Positions 1-7,337 of a stretch of 64,000 nucleotides of DNA are shown piece after piece. The DNA is from JACCZR01 sp035296565 (lineage in GTDB: Bacteria; Actinomycetota; Thermoleophilia; Solirubrobacterales; Thermoleophilaceae). Position 1 is the first letter of the stretch; each line of letters opens with the position of its first letter. The notes below the pieces were generated by a model. The model saw nothing but the letters and a program-made list of their open reading frames with translations, did no database searches and had not been told where the DNA came from. Location: assembly GCA_035296565.1 (NCBI GenBank), contig DATHAQ010000010.1:1-64000 (forward strand), read 5' to 3'. The position numbers and the translations under genes were made by a program.

Positions 1-1
1 T

Positions 2-133
2 GGGGGCCCGGTCGGGGTGGGCACCGCGACCGCGAAGTCGATGGTGCTCAACACGGTGATGGTCCACCTGGTGGGGATGGTGGGCACGCAGATCTTCTGG
101 GGCTCGAACCCACGAGCGCCGATAGGCGGATGA
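2..133 (+). CDS. MlaE/YrbE-family ABC permease, C-terminal end (partial)
   Basis: Only the last 43 codons are in the window; the gene runs off the left edge. The visible residues are small and hydrophobic. They start with a GGPVGVGTATAKSMV stretch that resembles the conserved Gly-x-x-Gly-Val-Gly segment near the C-terminus of MlaE/YrbE permeases (usually GA/PEGVGRAT...). Those proteins are inner-membrane subunits of Mce/Mla-type lipid importers. The stop overlaps the next start (ATGA), which implies an operon with the two small genes that follow. The family call rests on a short C-terminal match, so it is moderate. Substrate-binding Mce subunits, if present, would lie to the left. Confidence 0.55.
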   Translation, partial: GGPVGVGTATAKSMVLNTVMVHLVGMVGTQIFWGSNPRAPIGG

Positions 134-234
134 CGCCCTTCCAGATCCTGCTTGTGGCCGTGCTCGTCCCCGCGGCCGCGTACGGCGTGGGCCGGGGCGC
201 TGCCTACACGGGGTCGCGCAGGGCGGAGTCGTGA
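130..234 (+). CDS. 34-residue single-pass membrane microprotein
   Basis: An ATG inside the stop region of the permease gene (ATGA overlap) opens 34 codons ending in TGA. That stop in turn overlaps the GTG of the next gene (GTGA). The product has one hydrophobic helix of about 15 residues (FQILLVAVLVPAAAYGVG) and a short basic tail. Two-sided stop-start coupling, and an open frame filling exactly the gap between two genes, argue that it is translated. The function is unknown; a small accessory subunit of the lipid transporter is a guess from position alone. Confidence 0.5.
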   Translation: MTPFQILLVAVLVPAAAYGVGRGAAYTGSRRAES

Positions 235-686
235 TGGTCGCCTCCCCTCCGCGGATCGCTCCGGAGCGCACCGAGCCTCGGCGGGCCGCTCCGTCGCTCG
301 GTGAGCAGATCGCCGCCCTCGAGGCCGAGCTGGCGGCGCAGTGGACCTCCGCCTGGCCGCGGACCGATGTCGCCCCGCCCGCCGCCGGCGTCGGGGGCGC
401 CCCCCGGCTGCTGTCGGCCTCCGAGCAGGAGCGCATCCGCGACGACCTCGCAAGGCGCGTCGCCTCCCTGCGGGCGCAGCTCGACCAGCGCAGCCGGCCG
501 GAGCAGGATGCAAGACGGCTCAGGGAGGAGATGCTGCTCGAGCCCGAGGTGTTCCCCTACGTGCGCGTGCGCAACTCGGACATGGGCGAGCCCGGCTGCC
601 GGCAGTGGCACGTCCTGCCCCGCGGCGGCCTGCTCGGGCGGCTCCTCAAGTGGTGGCGCGTGCGGATCAGCTCCGGCTGTCCGTGA
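231..686 (+). CDS. conserved hypothetical protein, coiled-coil with conserved C-terminal motif
   Basis: A 151-residue soluble protein that I do not assign to a named family. It starts at GTG 231 (overlapping the upstream stop) or ATG 234. The first 100 residues are Pro/Ala-rich and then helical with heptad-like Leu/Arg spacing (residues about 60-105). The last 45 residues look like a compact conserved unit, with YVRVRNSDMGEPGCRQWHV, two tryptophans and a terminal Cys-Pro. There are no membrane segments. Translational coupling to the permease remnant suggests a role with that lipid transporter. It ends 3 bp from the convergent stop of the DsbA-fold gene. Confidence 0.55.
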   Translation: MMVASPPRIAPERTEPRRAAPSLGEQIAALEAELAAQWTSAWPRTDVAPPAAGVGGAPRLLSASEQERIRDDLARRVASLRAQLDQRSRPEQDARRLREEMLLEPEVFPYVRVRNSDMGEPGCRQWHVLPRGGLLGRLLKWWRVRISSGCP

Positions 687-689
687 CGC

Positions 690-1457
690 TCAGGCCGCCT
701 CCCACAGCCAGCCGGTGAGCACGCGGGTGGGCTTGGCCTGCCACTCCGAGGCCAGCCGCCACAGCTCCGCTCGGGCCCGGGGTCCCGCCAGCCCGCAGGC
801 GGCCTCCACCTCGGGCTCGGCCATGCGGCCGAAGCGGCGGAGCGCGGTGAGCACGTCCGGCGCGGGCTCGCCCGTCGGCTCGGCGCCGGCGGCCTCGGCG
901 GCCGCGCGCCACTCCTCGTACGGAGCTGGTCCACGAACCCATGACTCCTCGCCGAAGCGCGCGGAGGGCAGCGGCGCCTCCGCCGCGCGGAACTCCTCGA
1001 GGTCGTTGCCGAAGCCCTCGACGGTCGCGTTGGAGCCGAGGTCGATGCGAAAGCGCGCGGCGTCCAGGCCCGCGGACCGGGCCTCCTCCACGAGGGCCTC
1101 GGTCGTGTCGAGCTTGCGCCGAAAGCACAGCAGCCCCTCCTGCAGGGCCCGGAAGAGGTCGAGTCCCCGCCCCTGCTCCTGGGCGGCCTTCACCGCCATG
1201 CAGGCGGGATAGCTCGAGCCGAGCGGCCCCTCGGTCCACAGGCGCGGGTCCACGGGCATCCCGGAGCGGTCGCCGGTCTCCAGCCATTCCTCGAACAGCT
1301 CCCTGTGGCGACCCTCGAAGCTGCGGGCGAGGCCGCCCATGTTCAAGGTGAAGCGCAGCTCGGTGCCGAACTCCACGAGCAACCGGCGCAGAGCCGGCCA
1401 CGCGGCCCAGGAGGCCCCGGATGCGGGATCTGAGTAGAGGCGGAGCTCAACAGCCAT
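690..1457 (-). CDS. DsbA-family (thioredoxin-fold) protein lacking the CxxC motif
   Basis: A product of 255 residues from the ATG at 1457; the open frame extends 12 codons further upstream into the kinase gene. The N-terminus MAVELRLYSDPASGASWAA matches the first beta strand of DsbA/FrnE-type thioredoxin folds, but SDPAS stands where the catalytic Cys-x-x-Cys would be. The middle (GMPVDPRLW, a proline-rich loop, SSYPACMAVKAAQ, LCFRRKLDTTEALV) is typical of the helical insertion of DsbA-family proteins, including the SpxH/YjbH protease-adaptor branch. Without the redox pair it is probably an adaptor or binding protein and not an oxidase. Divergent from the kinase gene, with start codons about 25 bp apart if the kinase starts at 1483. 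Confidence 0.7.
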   Translation of the reverse strand: MAVELRLYSDPASGASWAAWPALRRLLVEFGTELRFTLNMGGLARSFEGRHRELFEEWLETGDRSGMPVDPRLWTEGPLGSSYPACMAVKAAQEQGRGLDLFRALQEGLLCFRRKLDTTEALVEEARSAGLDAARFRIDLGSNATVEGFGNDLEEFRAAEAPLPSARFGEESWVRGPAPYEEWRAAAEAAGAEPTGEPAPDVLTALRRFGRMAEPEVEAACGLAGPRARAELWRLASEWQAKPTRVLTGWLWEAA

Positions 1458-1471
1458 GCGAGGGCGCAAAA

Positions 1472-1477
1472 TAGACA
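1472..1477 (+). promoter_or_regulatory. candidate -10 box (TAGACA) for a leaderless kinase mRNA
   Basis: TAGACA lies 5 bp before the GTG at 1483. The geometry resembles the other TAnnnT-to-start arrangements in this window and would place transcription start at or very near the GTG. This supports 1483, and not the ATG at 1456 that overlaps the divergent gene's start codon. No -35 box is evident. Confidence 0.35.
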
Positions 1478-1482
1478 CCGGC

Positions 1483-2967
1483 GTGATCGGCACGGAGATC
1501 AGCGGGCGCTTTCGGATCGAGGAGCGGATCGGCTCGGGAGGTATGTCGACGGTCTATCTCGCCTGGGATCCCACCCTGGAGCGGTGGGTGGCGATCAAGC
1601 TGATGCACCGCGACATCTCCAGCGACCCGGACCAGCTGGAGCGCTTTCGCCGCGAGGCCCGGACCGTCGCACGGCTCAACCATCCGCACGTGGTGACGGT
1701 GATCGACGCCGGGGAGGACGAGGGCAACCCGTACATCGTCTTCGAGTACGTCGAGGGCGAAACGCTCAAGGAGCGCATCAAGCGCTGCGGGCGCCTGCCG
1801 GTGGCCGAGGCGGTGGCCTACGCCATCGAGATCGCCCGGGCGCTGTCGGCCGCTCACTCCCAGCGGCTGGTCCACCGCGACGTCAAGCCCCAAAACGTCC
1901 TTATCGACGGCGAGGGCCGCGCCAAGGTCACCGACTTCGGGATCGCGCGGTCGCTCGAGGCCCAGGGCCTCACCGCCACCGGGCGCGTGCTCGGCACGAC
2001 GGACTACGTCTCGCCCGAGCAGGCGCTGGGCCACCAGGTCGGCGAACAGTCCGACCTCTACTCGCTCGGGGTCGTCCTCTACGAGATGCTGGTCGGCGAG
2101 GTCCCCTTCAAGGCCGACACGCAGGTGGCGGTGGCCATGAAGCACGTGCAGGAGCCGGTGCCCGATGTACAGCGCCGGCGTCCGCAGGTCTCCTCCGCGC
2201 TGGCCAAGGTTCTGGAGCGCGCCACCGCCAAGGAGACCGCCAACCGCTACGCCTCGGCCGACGAGATGGTCCACGACCTCGAGGAGGTGCTGTCGATCGA
2301 GGCGGCGCGGGCCGGCGAGACCTCGGGCGAGGCCACGGCCGTGCTCCAGGGCCTCAGGGGCGACACGGCCGAATTCGCTCCCGGACGGCTGCGCCGCGGG
2401 CGCTGGCGCGTGGTGCTCAGCACCGCGCTTCTGGTGGGCGTCGTCGGAGGGCTGATCGCCTTCTTCGTCACTCGGGCCGAGCGCGGCCCGGGCGACGCCG
2501 TGACCCCGGCCGCCCCCGGCCTCGAACGCGTCGACCTGGCCGCCGGGGCGGTCGAGGACTACGACCCCGAGGGGGACGGCAACGAGTCCGAGGACCAGCT
2601 CCAGAACGCGATCGACGGCAACCGGACGACGGCCTGGGACACCGAGACCTACCGCAACGGCATCGCCGGCGTGGGCAAGAAGGGCGTCGGCCTCTACGTC
2701 GACGCCGGCTCGCCCATCGCCGCGCGGCAGCTCGCCGTCGTAACGTCCACGCCCGGCTACCAGGCCGAGGTGTTCGCCGCCAACGGCAAGCGGCCGCCGC
2801 GCCACATCGGCGGCTGGACGAAGATCAGCGGCCGCACCAAGATGCGGGAGAACACGCGGATCAACCTCGACACCGCGGACCAGGACTTCCGCTACTACCT
2901 GCTGTGGATCGTGGACCTGCCGCCGGGCAACAAGGCCGATGTGAGGGAGCTGGACCTCAGGCGCTGA
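1483..2967 (+). CDS. transmembrane Ser/Thr protein kinase with discoidin-like extracellular domain
   Basis: About 494 residues from GTG 1483 (503 from ATG 1456). Cytosolic Hanks-type kinase domain, residues about 8-270: Gly loop IGSGGMSTVY, catalytic HRDVKPQN, DFG as TDFGIA, and APE-equivalent SPEQ. A juxtamembrane stretch is followed by one TM helix near residues 310-330 (VVLSTALLVGVVGGLIAFFV). The outer C-terminal 165 residues resemble an F5/8-type-C (discoidin/NPCBM) beta-sandwich: AIDGNRTTAWDTETY, then GVGLYVDAGSPIAARQLAVV. Such folds usually bind carbohydrate or lipid head groups, so it is plausibly a cell-envelope sensor kinase. It faces the pknB cluster and lacks PASTA repeats. It ends 12 bp before the convergent ddl stop. 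Confidence 0.85.
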   Translation: MIGTEISGRFRIEERIGSGGMSTVYLAWDPTLERWVAIKLMHRDISSDPDQLERFRREARTVARLNHPHVVTVIDAGEDEGNPYIVFEYVEGETLKERIKRCGRLPVAEAVAYAIEIARALSAAHSQRLVHRDVKPQNVLIDGEGRAKVTDFGIARSLEAQGLTATGRVLGTTDYVSPEQALGHQVGEQSDLYSLGVVLYEMLVGEVPFKADTQVAVAMKHVQEPVPDVQRRRPQVSSALAKVLERATAKETANRYASADEMVHDLEEVLSIEAARAGETSGEATAVLQGLRGDTAEFAPGRLRRGRWRVVLSTALLVGVVGGLIAFFVTRAERGPGDAVTPAAPGLERVDLAAGAVEDYDPEGDGNESEDQLQNAIDGNRTTAWDTETYRNGIAGVGKKGVGLYVDAGSPIAARQLAVVTSTPGYQAEVFAANGKRPPRHIGGWTKISGRTKMRENTRINLDTADQDFRYYLLWIVDLPPGNKADVRELDLRR

Positions 2968-2979
2968 CCCCTGCGCCCA

Positions 2980-3945
2980 TCAGTGCTCGAGCGAGCGCTC
3001 GGCCTCGAAGCGCTCCACGGCCAGGTCCAGCAGCCGCCCCAGGAGCTCCGCATAGGGGACGCCGCTCGCCTCGAACAGGCGGGCATAGACGCTGGTCTGC
3101 GTGAAGCCCGGCAGCGTGTTGAGCTCGTTGAGCAGCACCCGGCCGCCGGGCTCGACGAAGAAGTCGGCGCGTGCGAGCCCTGCGCAGCCGATGTGGGTGA
3201 AGGAGCGGACCGCCAGGTCACGGACCCGCTCGCGGTCCTCGGCGGACACCCGGGCCGGGATCACCAGCTCCATGCCGCCGGGCCGATACTTGGCCTCGTA
3301 GTCGTACCACTCGGCCTCGATCGTGATCTCGCCCGGCTCGCTCGCCTCGGGGCACCCGTTTCCGAGCACCGAGCACTCGATCTCCAGGCCCGAGGAGAAC
3401 GCCTCGACGATCACAAGCGAGTCGTGGGCGAAAGCGGAGTCGAGGGCGGGGGCCAGCTCGTCCTCGGACGCGACCTTGGCGATCCCCACCGACGAGCCCA
3501 GGCGAGCGGGCTTGACGAATACCGGAAAGCCGAGCGTCGCGGCGGGTGAGCGGTCCTCGCCCTCGCGCAGCGCCACGTAGTCCACCTGCGGCAGCCCGGC
3601 CTGGGCCATGACTTCCTTGAACAGCACCTTGTCCATCGCGAGCGCGGAGGCCGCCACGCCCGCGCCCACGTAGGGCAGGTCGAGCACCTCGAGCAGGCCC
3701 TGCACGGTGCCGTCCTCGCCGAACGGGCCGTGCAGCACGGGAAAGGCGACGTCGGCGCCCAGCAGCCCCCCACCCGGCTCCAGCGCCAGCGGCGCCCCCT
3801 CGAAACTGAAGCGCCCGTCGCGGCCTATCAGCACCGCGAGCGGCTCGTGGCCCCCCTCGGCCAACCCCTCGCGAACCGCCGCCGCCGACGCCAGGGAGAC
3901 CTCGTGCTCGCTGGAGCGGCCGCCGCCCAGCACGGCGACCCTCAC
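2980..3945 (-). CDS. ddl: D-alanine--D-alanine ligase (cluster copy)
   Basis: An ATP-grasp enzyme that joins two D-alanines for the peptidoglycan stem peptide. 321 residues from GTG. Motifs: VLGGGRSSEHEVSLASA at the N-terminus, HGPFGEDGTVQGLLE, MDKVLFKEVMAQAG, KPARLGSSVGI, the omega-loop WYDYEAKY, and the metal-binding NELNTLPGFT. The tyrosine closing the omega loop fits D-Ala-D-Ala, not D-Ala-D-Lac, specificity. Its GTG overlaps the pknB stop (GTGA), so it is the last gene of the kinase/cell-wall operon. A second, divergent ddl lies at 32845-33765; no other cell-wall ligase is seen here. Confidence 0.9.
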   Translation of the reverse strand: MRVAVLGGGRSSEHEVSLASAAAVREGLAEGGHEPLAVLIGRDGRFSFEGAPLALEPGGGLLGADVAFPVLHGPFGEDGTVQGLLEVLDLPYVGAGVAASALAMDKVLFKEVMAQAGLPQVDYVALREGEDRSPAATLGFPVFVKPARLGSSVGIAKVASEDELAPALDSAFAHDSLVIVEAFSSGLEIECSVLGNGCPEASEPGEITIEAEWYDYEAKYRPGGMELVIPARVSAEDRERVRDLAVRSFTHIGCAGLARADFFVEPGGRVLLNELNTLPGFTQTSVYARLFEASGVPYAELLGRLLDLAVERFEAERSLEH

Positions 3946-5858
3946 GGTTGGGTACCGCCGCCGCCCTGCTTCTCGTCGCCCGCGCCCGGGTCCGGCTCGG
4001 GCTCCTTGAGCTTCCCGATCACGATGGTGACCGTGCTGCCGCGCTCGGCCTCGCCTCCGGCCGGGCTCTGGGATATGACCTTGCCGTCCTCGTCCTCGTC
4101 GTCGGTGTCGCGCTCCTGGGCAGAGACGGCGAAGCCGGCCGCGCGCAGGGCCGCCGCCGCGGCCGAGGCCGACTGGCCGGTCACGGTCGGAACGGAGACC
4201 TTCGGGTCCGCCTTGGATGGCGGCGGGCTACGCGGGGCACTCGAGCCACTCGAGACGGTGATCGTCACCGCGGCGCCGCGCTCGGTCGAGGTGCCCGCCG
4301 AGGGCGTCTGGGCGACGACCTCGTCCTTCGGCTGCTCGGACTCCTGGGTGCGCACGGTCACGTTGAAGCCGTCGGAGGTCAGGCGGGACTCCGCGGACTC
4401 GCGAAGCAGGCCGACCACGCCCGGCACCTGCACGCGCGCGGGGCCGGAGCTGACGAAGAGCCGGACCCGGGTGCCGCGCTCCGCCTCGGTGCCCTCCTTC
4501 GGGACCGTGCGAATCGCAAAGCCCTGCTTGACCGTGTTCGACGGCTCGGTGTCGAGGTTGACCTTGAAGCCCACCTTGTTGAGCTCCTTGACCGCGCGCT
4601 CCTGCGGTAGGTCCTCCACGGAGGGCACGCGTGTATCACCGGGACCGTTGGACGCGACCAGCGTGACCGTGCTGTCCTCCGCGGCCTCCTGGCCGGCGAT
4701 CGGCTTCTGGTCGAGCACTCGGTCGCGCTCGGCGAGGCTGCGCTCGCGTTCGATCTTGATCTTCTCGAAGCCGGCGCGCTCCAGCGTCTCGCGAGCCTGC
4801 GCGAGTTGCTGTCCCTCGACCTTGGGGACGTCGAGCTGCTTGGCCCGGGTGAGGGCGAAGGCGGTGACGGCGATCATGGCCAGGACCAGCAGGGCGAGTG
4901 CTACCCAGGGCCAGCGCCGGCGTTTGCGCTCCTCTTCCTCGGGCTCGCCGGGGTAGCCCCCGTCGTCGGGTGGCAGTGCGGCGAGGGCGGCCCAGGCCGC
5001 CGTGTTCTGCCCGTTCGAGCCGCCGGCCAAGACGTGGGCGCGCGCCGCCTCGAGAGCCTCGGCGAAGTCCTCGGCGCTCTGCCAGCGAGCAGCGGGGTCC
5101 TTGGCCAGGGCGGCCATGACCACCGACTCCAGCGCCGGGTCGATGTCGGGGCGCAGAGTGGAGAGCGGGACGGGCGCCTCGTTGAGGTGCTTGAGGGCGA
5201 TGGAGACCGCCGAGTCGCCGTCGAAGGGCAGGCGCCCCGCGAGCATCTCGTACAGCATCACGCCGATCGAGTAGAGGTCTGACGCGTCGGTGACCGCGTG
5301 GCCCTGCGCCTGCTCGGGCGAGAGGTACTGCGCGGTGCCCATGATCGAGCCGGTCTCTGTCATCTCCGAGGCGCCCGCGCGGGCGATGCCGAAGTCGGTG
5401 ACCTTCGCGTGCCCCTGGTCGTCGACGATGACGTTGTGCGGCTTGAAGTCGCGGTGGATCACGCCGCGCCGGTGGGCGAAGCCGGCGGCCTGGAGCACCT
5501 GGATGCCGAAGTCGATGGCGTGCTCCTGGTCGAGCGGCGCCTCCTGGAGGATGACGTCCTTGAGCGTCCGCCCGGTCAGGCACTCCATCGCGATGTAGTA
5601 GGTGCCCTCGTGCTCGCCGCGGTCGAAGATGCCCACCACGTTGGGGTGTGAGAGCGAGGCGGCGGACTTGGCCTCCCGGCGGAAGCGCTCCACGAACTCG
5701 ACGTCCTGGGCGAAACGCCGGTGCAGGACCTTGAGGGCGACCTCGCGGCCCAGGTGCGTGTCCTCGGCGCTGTACACGTCCGCCATCCCGCCCGAGCCGA
5801 TACGGCCCAGGATGCGGTAACGGCCGTCGACCACCGTGTCGGACGAGACCTCGGTCAT
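3942..5858 (-). CDS. pknB: PASTA-domain Ser/Thr protein kinase PknB
   Basis: A 638-residue membrane kinase that couples peptidoglycan sensing to cell growth. Kinase domain about residues 12-275: IGSGGMADVY, HRDFKPHN (Phe replaces the common Val), TDFGIA, SPEQ. Basic juxtamembrane stretch (EEEERKRRRWPW), then one TM near residue 325. Four extracellular PASTA repeats follow (beginning near LDVPKVEGQ, TRVPSVEDL, VQVPGVVGL and VSVPTVTGQ), with a Ser/Pro linker before the last and an acidic Gly-rich tail. PASTA repeats bind muropeptides or lipid II. The start overlaps the pbpA stop (ATGA). It stands in the actinobacterial order fhaA-fhaB-pstP-rodA-pbpA-pknB, so targets probably include the FHA proteins and the elongation machinery. 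Confidence 0.95.
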   Translation of the reverse strand: MTEVSSDTVVDGRYRILGRIGSGGMADVYSAEDTHLGREVALKVLHRRFAQDVEFVERFRREAKSAASLSHPNVVGIFDRGEHEGTYYIAMECLTGRTLKDVILQEAPLDQEHAIDFGIQVLQAAGFAHRRGVIHRDFKPHNVIVDDQGHAKVTDFGIARAGASEMTETGSIMGTAQYLSPEQAQGHAVTDASDLYSIGVMLYEMLAGRLPFDGDSAVSIALKHLNEAPVPLSTLRPDIDPALESVVMAALAKDPAARWQSAEDFAEALEAARAHVLAGGSNGQNTAAWAALAALPPDDGGYPGEPEEEERKRRRWPWVALALLVLAMIAVTAFALTRAKQLDVPKVEGQQLAQARETLERAGFEKIKIERERSLAERDRVLDQKPIAGQEAAEDSTVTLVASNGPGDTRVPSVEDLPQERAVKELNKVGFKVNLDTEPSNTVKQGFAIRTVPKEGTEAERGTRVRLFVSSGPARVQVPGVVGLLRESAESRLTSDGFNVTVRTQESEQPKDEVVAQTPSAGTSTERGAAVTITVSSGSSAPRSPPPSKADPKVSVPTVTGQSASAAAAALRAAGFAVSAQERDTDDEDEDGKVISQSPAGGEAERGSTVTIVIGKLKEPEPDPGAGDEKQGGGGTQP

Positions 5859-7333
5859 CCTCCCGCCTCGCTACCCAGCAGGGTCTGGAGCACTCCCTTG
5901 GCCAGCGGCGCCGCGGTCTGCCCGCCGGTGGCGCCCGACGGCTGCTTCTCCAGGGTGACGGCGATCGCCATCTTCGGTTTGTCGGCGGGGGCGAAGGCGA
6001 TGAACCAGGGCTGGTTGAACTGGCCCGTCTCAGCGGTGCCCGTCTTTCCCGCCACCTCCACTCCGCTGAGTGCCGCGGCGGTGCCGGTGCCCTCCTTGAC
6101 GACGTTCTTCATCATGTCGCCGAGCTGGCCGGCCGCCTTGGGCGACATCACGCGCGACTGCAGGCCGGGCTCCCTGCGGTCGGTCACGCGGCCGTCCTTG
6201 GCCACCACTCGCTCGACCAGGGTCGGGCGCATGAGCTTGCCGCCGTTGCCCACGGCCGAGGCCACCATCGCCATCTGCAGCGGCGTGGCCAGGATCTGGC
6301 CCTCGAGGCCGCCCTGCCCGATCGCCACGCGGCCGACGTCGAAGGCCTGCTTGCCCGTGACGGTGCGACCGTCGGCCACCACGCCCGAGGGGATCATCTG
6401 CTCGCCCGGGTAGTCGAGCGGCGGGTCCTGGTTGAAGCCGAAGCGGTCCATGTAGCGGATGAGGGCGCGCCGGCCCACCCGCTCGCCCAGCCGGGCGAAG
6501 ACCGTGTTCACCGAGTTCGTCAGCGCCTCGGTGAAGCTCACGGCGCCGAAGCTCTCCCCACCGAAGTTGCTGAGCGGCGAACCGCTGATGGTCTGGGGCG
6601 AGCTGCCGTTGAAGGTGGAGTCGGGCGTGGCCTTGCCGGTGTCCAGCGCCGCCGCCGCCGTGACCACCTTGAACGTGGACCCCGGCGGATAGCGCTCCTG
6701 GGTCGCTCGGTTGTTCAGCGGCCGGCCGTCGTCGTCGCCGTTCAGGCGCCCGAACTGCGTGGGGATCTGGTTGGGGTCGTAGGTCGGGCTGCTCGCCATC
6801 ACCCTCACCCGCCCGGTCTGTGGCTCGAGTGCCACCATGGCGCCCTTCTTGCCCGCCAGCGCCTGGAGGGCCGCGCGCTGGCCGTCGGGGTCCAGCGTGG
6901 TCACCACGTCCCGCCCCTCGCGCTCCTGGCTGCGGATCTGGGAGAAGATGTTCTGGAACTCGTTCTCCTCTCCCGCCAGCGCGGGGTTCTCCGACTGCTC
7001 GAGCCCCTTTCGCCCGTTGCGCAGGAACGAGTAGCCGACGGTGTGGCCGAACAGTGGACCCTCCGGGTAGGTGCGCGTGAAGGTCCGCAGGTTGCGGGCC
7101 CGGGGCGTGTTCTCACGCGGGCCGTGGGCGACGTTCTTGGCCAGCACCGTCCGGCCGTCGCGCGCGTATATCAGCCCGCGCGGGACGGTCTGCTCCTCGA
7201 TCAGCGCGCGGCGGTTGGCCGGCCGCTCCTTCTGCGTGTCGGCGTCGAGCACCGACCACCACGACGTGAAACCGACCAGCAGGGCGAACAGCACCACGAA
7301 CAACCCGAAGAGCTTGATGATGTGCGCGTTCAC
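5855..7333 (-). CDS. pbpA: class B penicillin-binding protein (PbpA-type transpeptidase)
   Basis: 492 residues; one N-terminal membrane anchor (IIKLFGLFVVLFALLVGF) and a periplasm-facing transpeptidase domain. The active-site motifs are all present: SxxK as PPGSTFKVV, SxN as SVN in TNSVNTVFARLG, and KTGT as GKTGTAETG. It crosslinks peptidoglycan stem peptides and is the target class of beta-lactams. It is shorter than division PBP3/FtsI and has a minimal dimerisation domain, as in mycobacterial PbpA. It starts at GTG, 4 bp after the stop of the rodA/ftsW glycosyltransferase gene, its expected partner for septal or elongation synthesis. Confidence 0.93.
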   Translation of the reverse strand: MNAHIIKLFGLFVVLFALLVGFTSWWSVLDADTQKERPANRRALIEEQTVPRGLIYARDGRTVLAKNVAHGPRENTPRARNLRTFTRTYPEGPLFGHTVGYSFLRNGRKGLEQSENPALAGEENEFQNIFSQIRSQEREGRDVVTTLDPDGQRAALQALAGKKGAMVALEPQTGRVRVMASSPTYDPNQIPTQFGRLNGDDDGRPLNNRATQERYPPGSTFKVVTAAAALDTGKATPDSTFNGSSPQTISGSPLSNFGGESFGAVSFTEALTNSVNTVFARLGERVGRRALIRYMDRFGFNQDPPLDYPGEQMIPSGVVADGRTVTGKQAFDVGRVAIGQGGLEGQILATPLQMAMVASAVGNGGKLMRPTLVERVVAKDGRVTDRREPGLQSRVMSPKAAGQLGDMMKNVVKEGTGTAAALSGVEVAGKTGTAETGQFNQPWFIAFAPADKPKMAIAVTLEKQPSGATGGQTAAPLAKGVLQTLLGSEAGG

Positions 7334-7337
7334 AGCC

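Noticed and set aside
3730..4956. Long open frames (300-500 codons) antisense to real genes, for example opposite pknB, gyrA, gyrB and dnaN
   Set aside because: At about 70 % GC stops are rare in shadow frames. Their translations are Arg/Pro/Ala-rich without domains, while the opposite strand encodes clear families.
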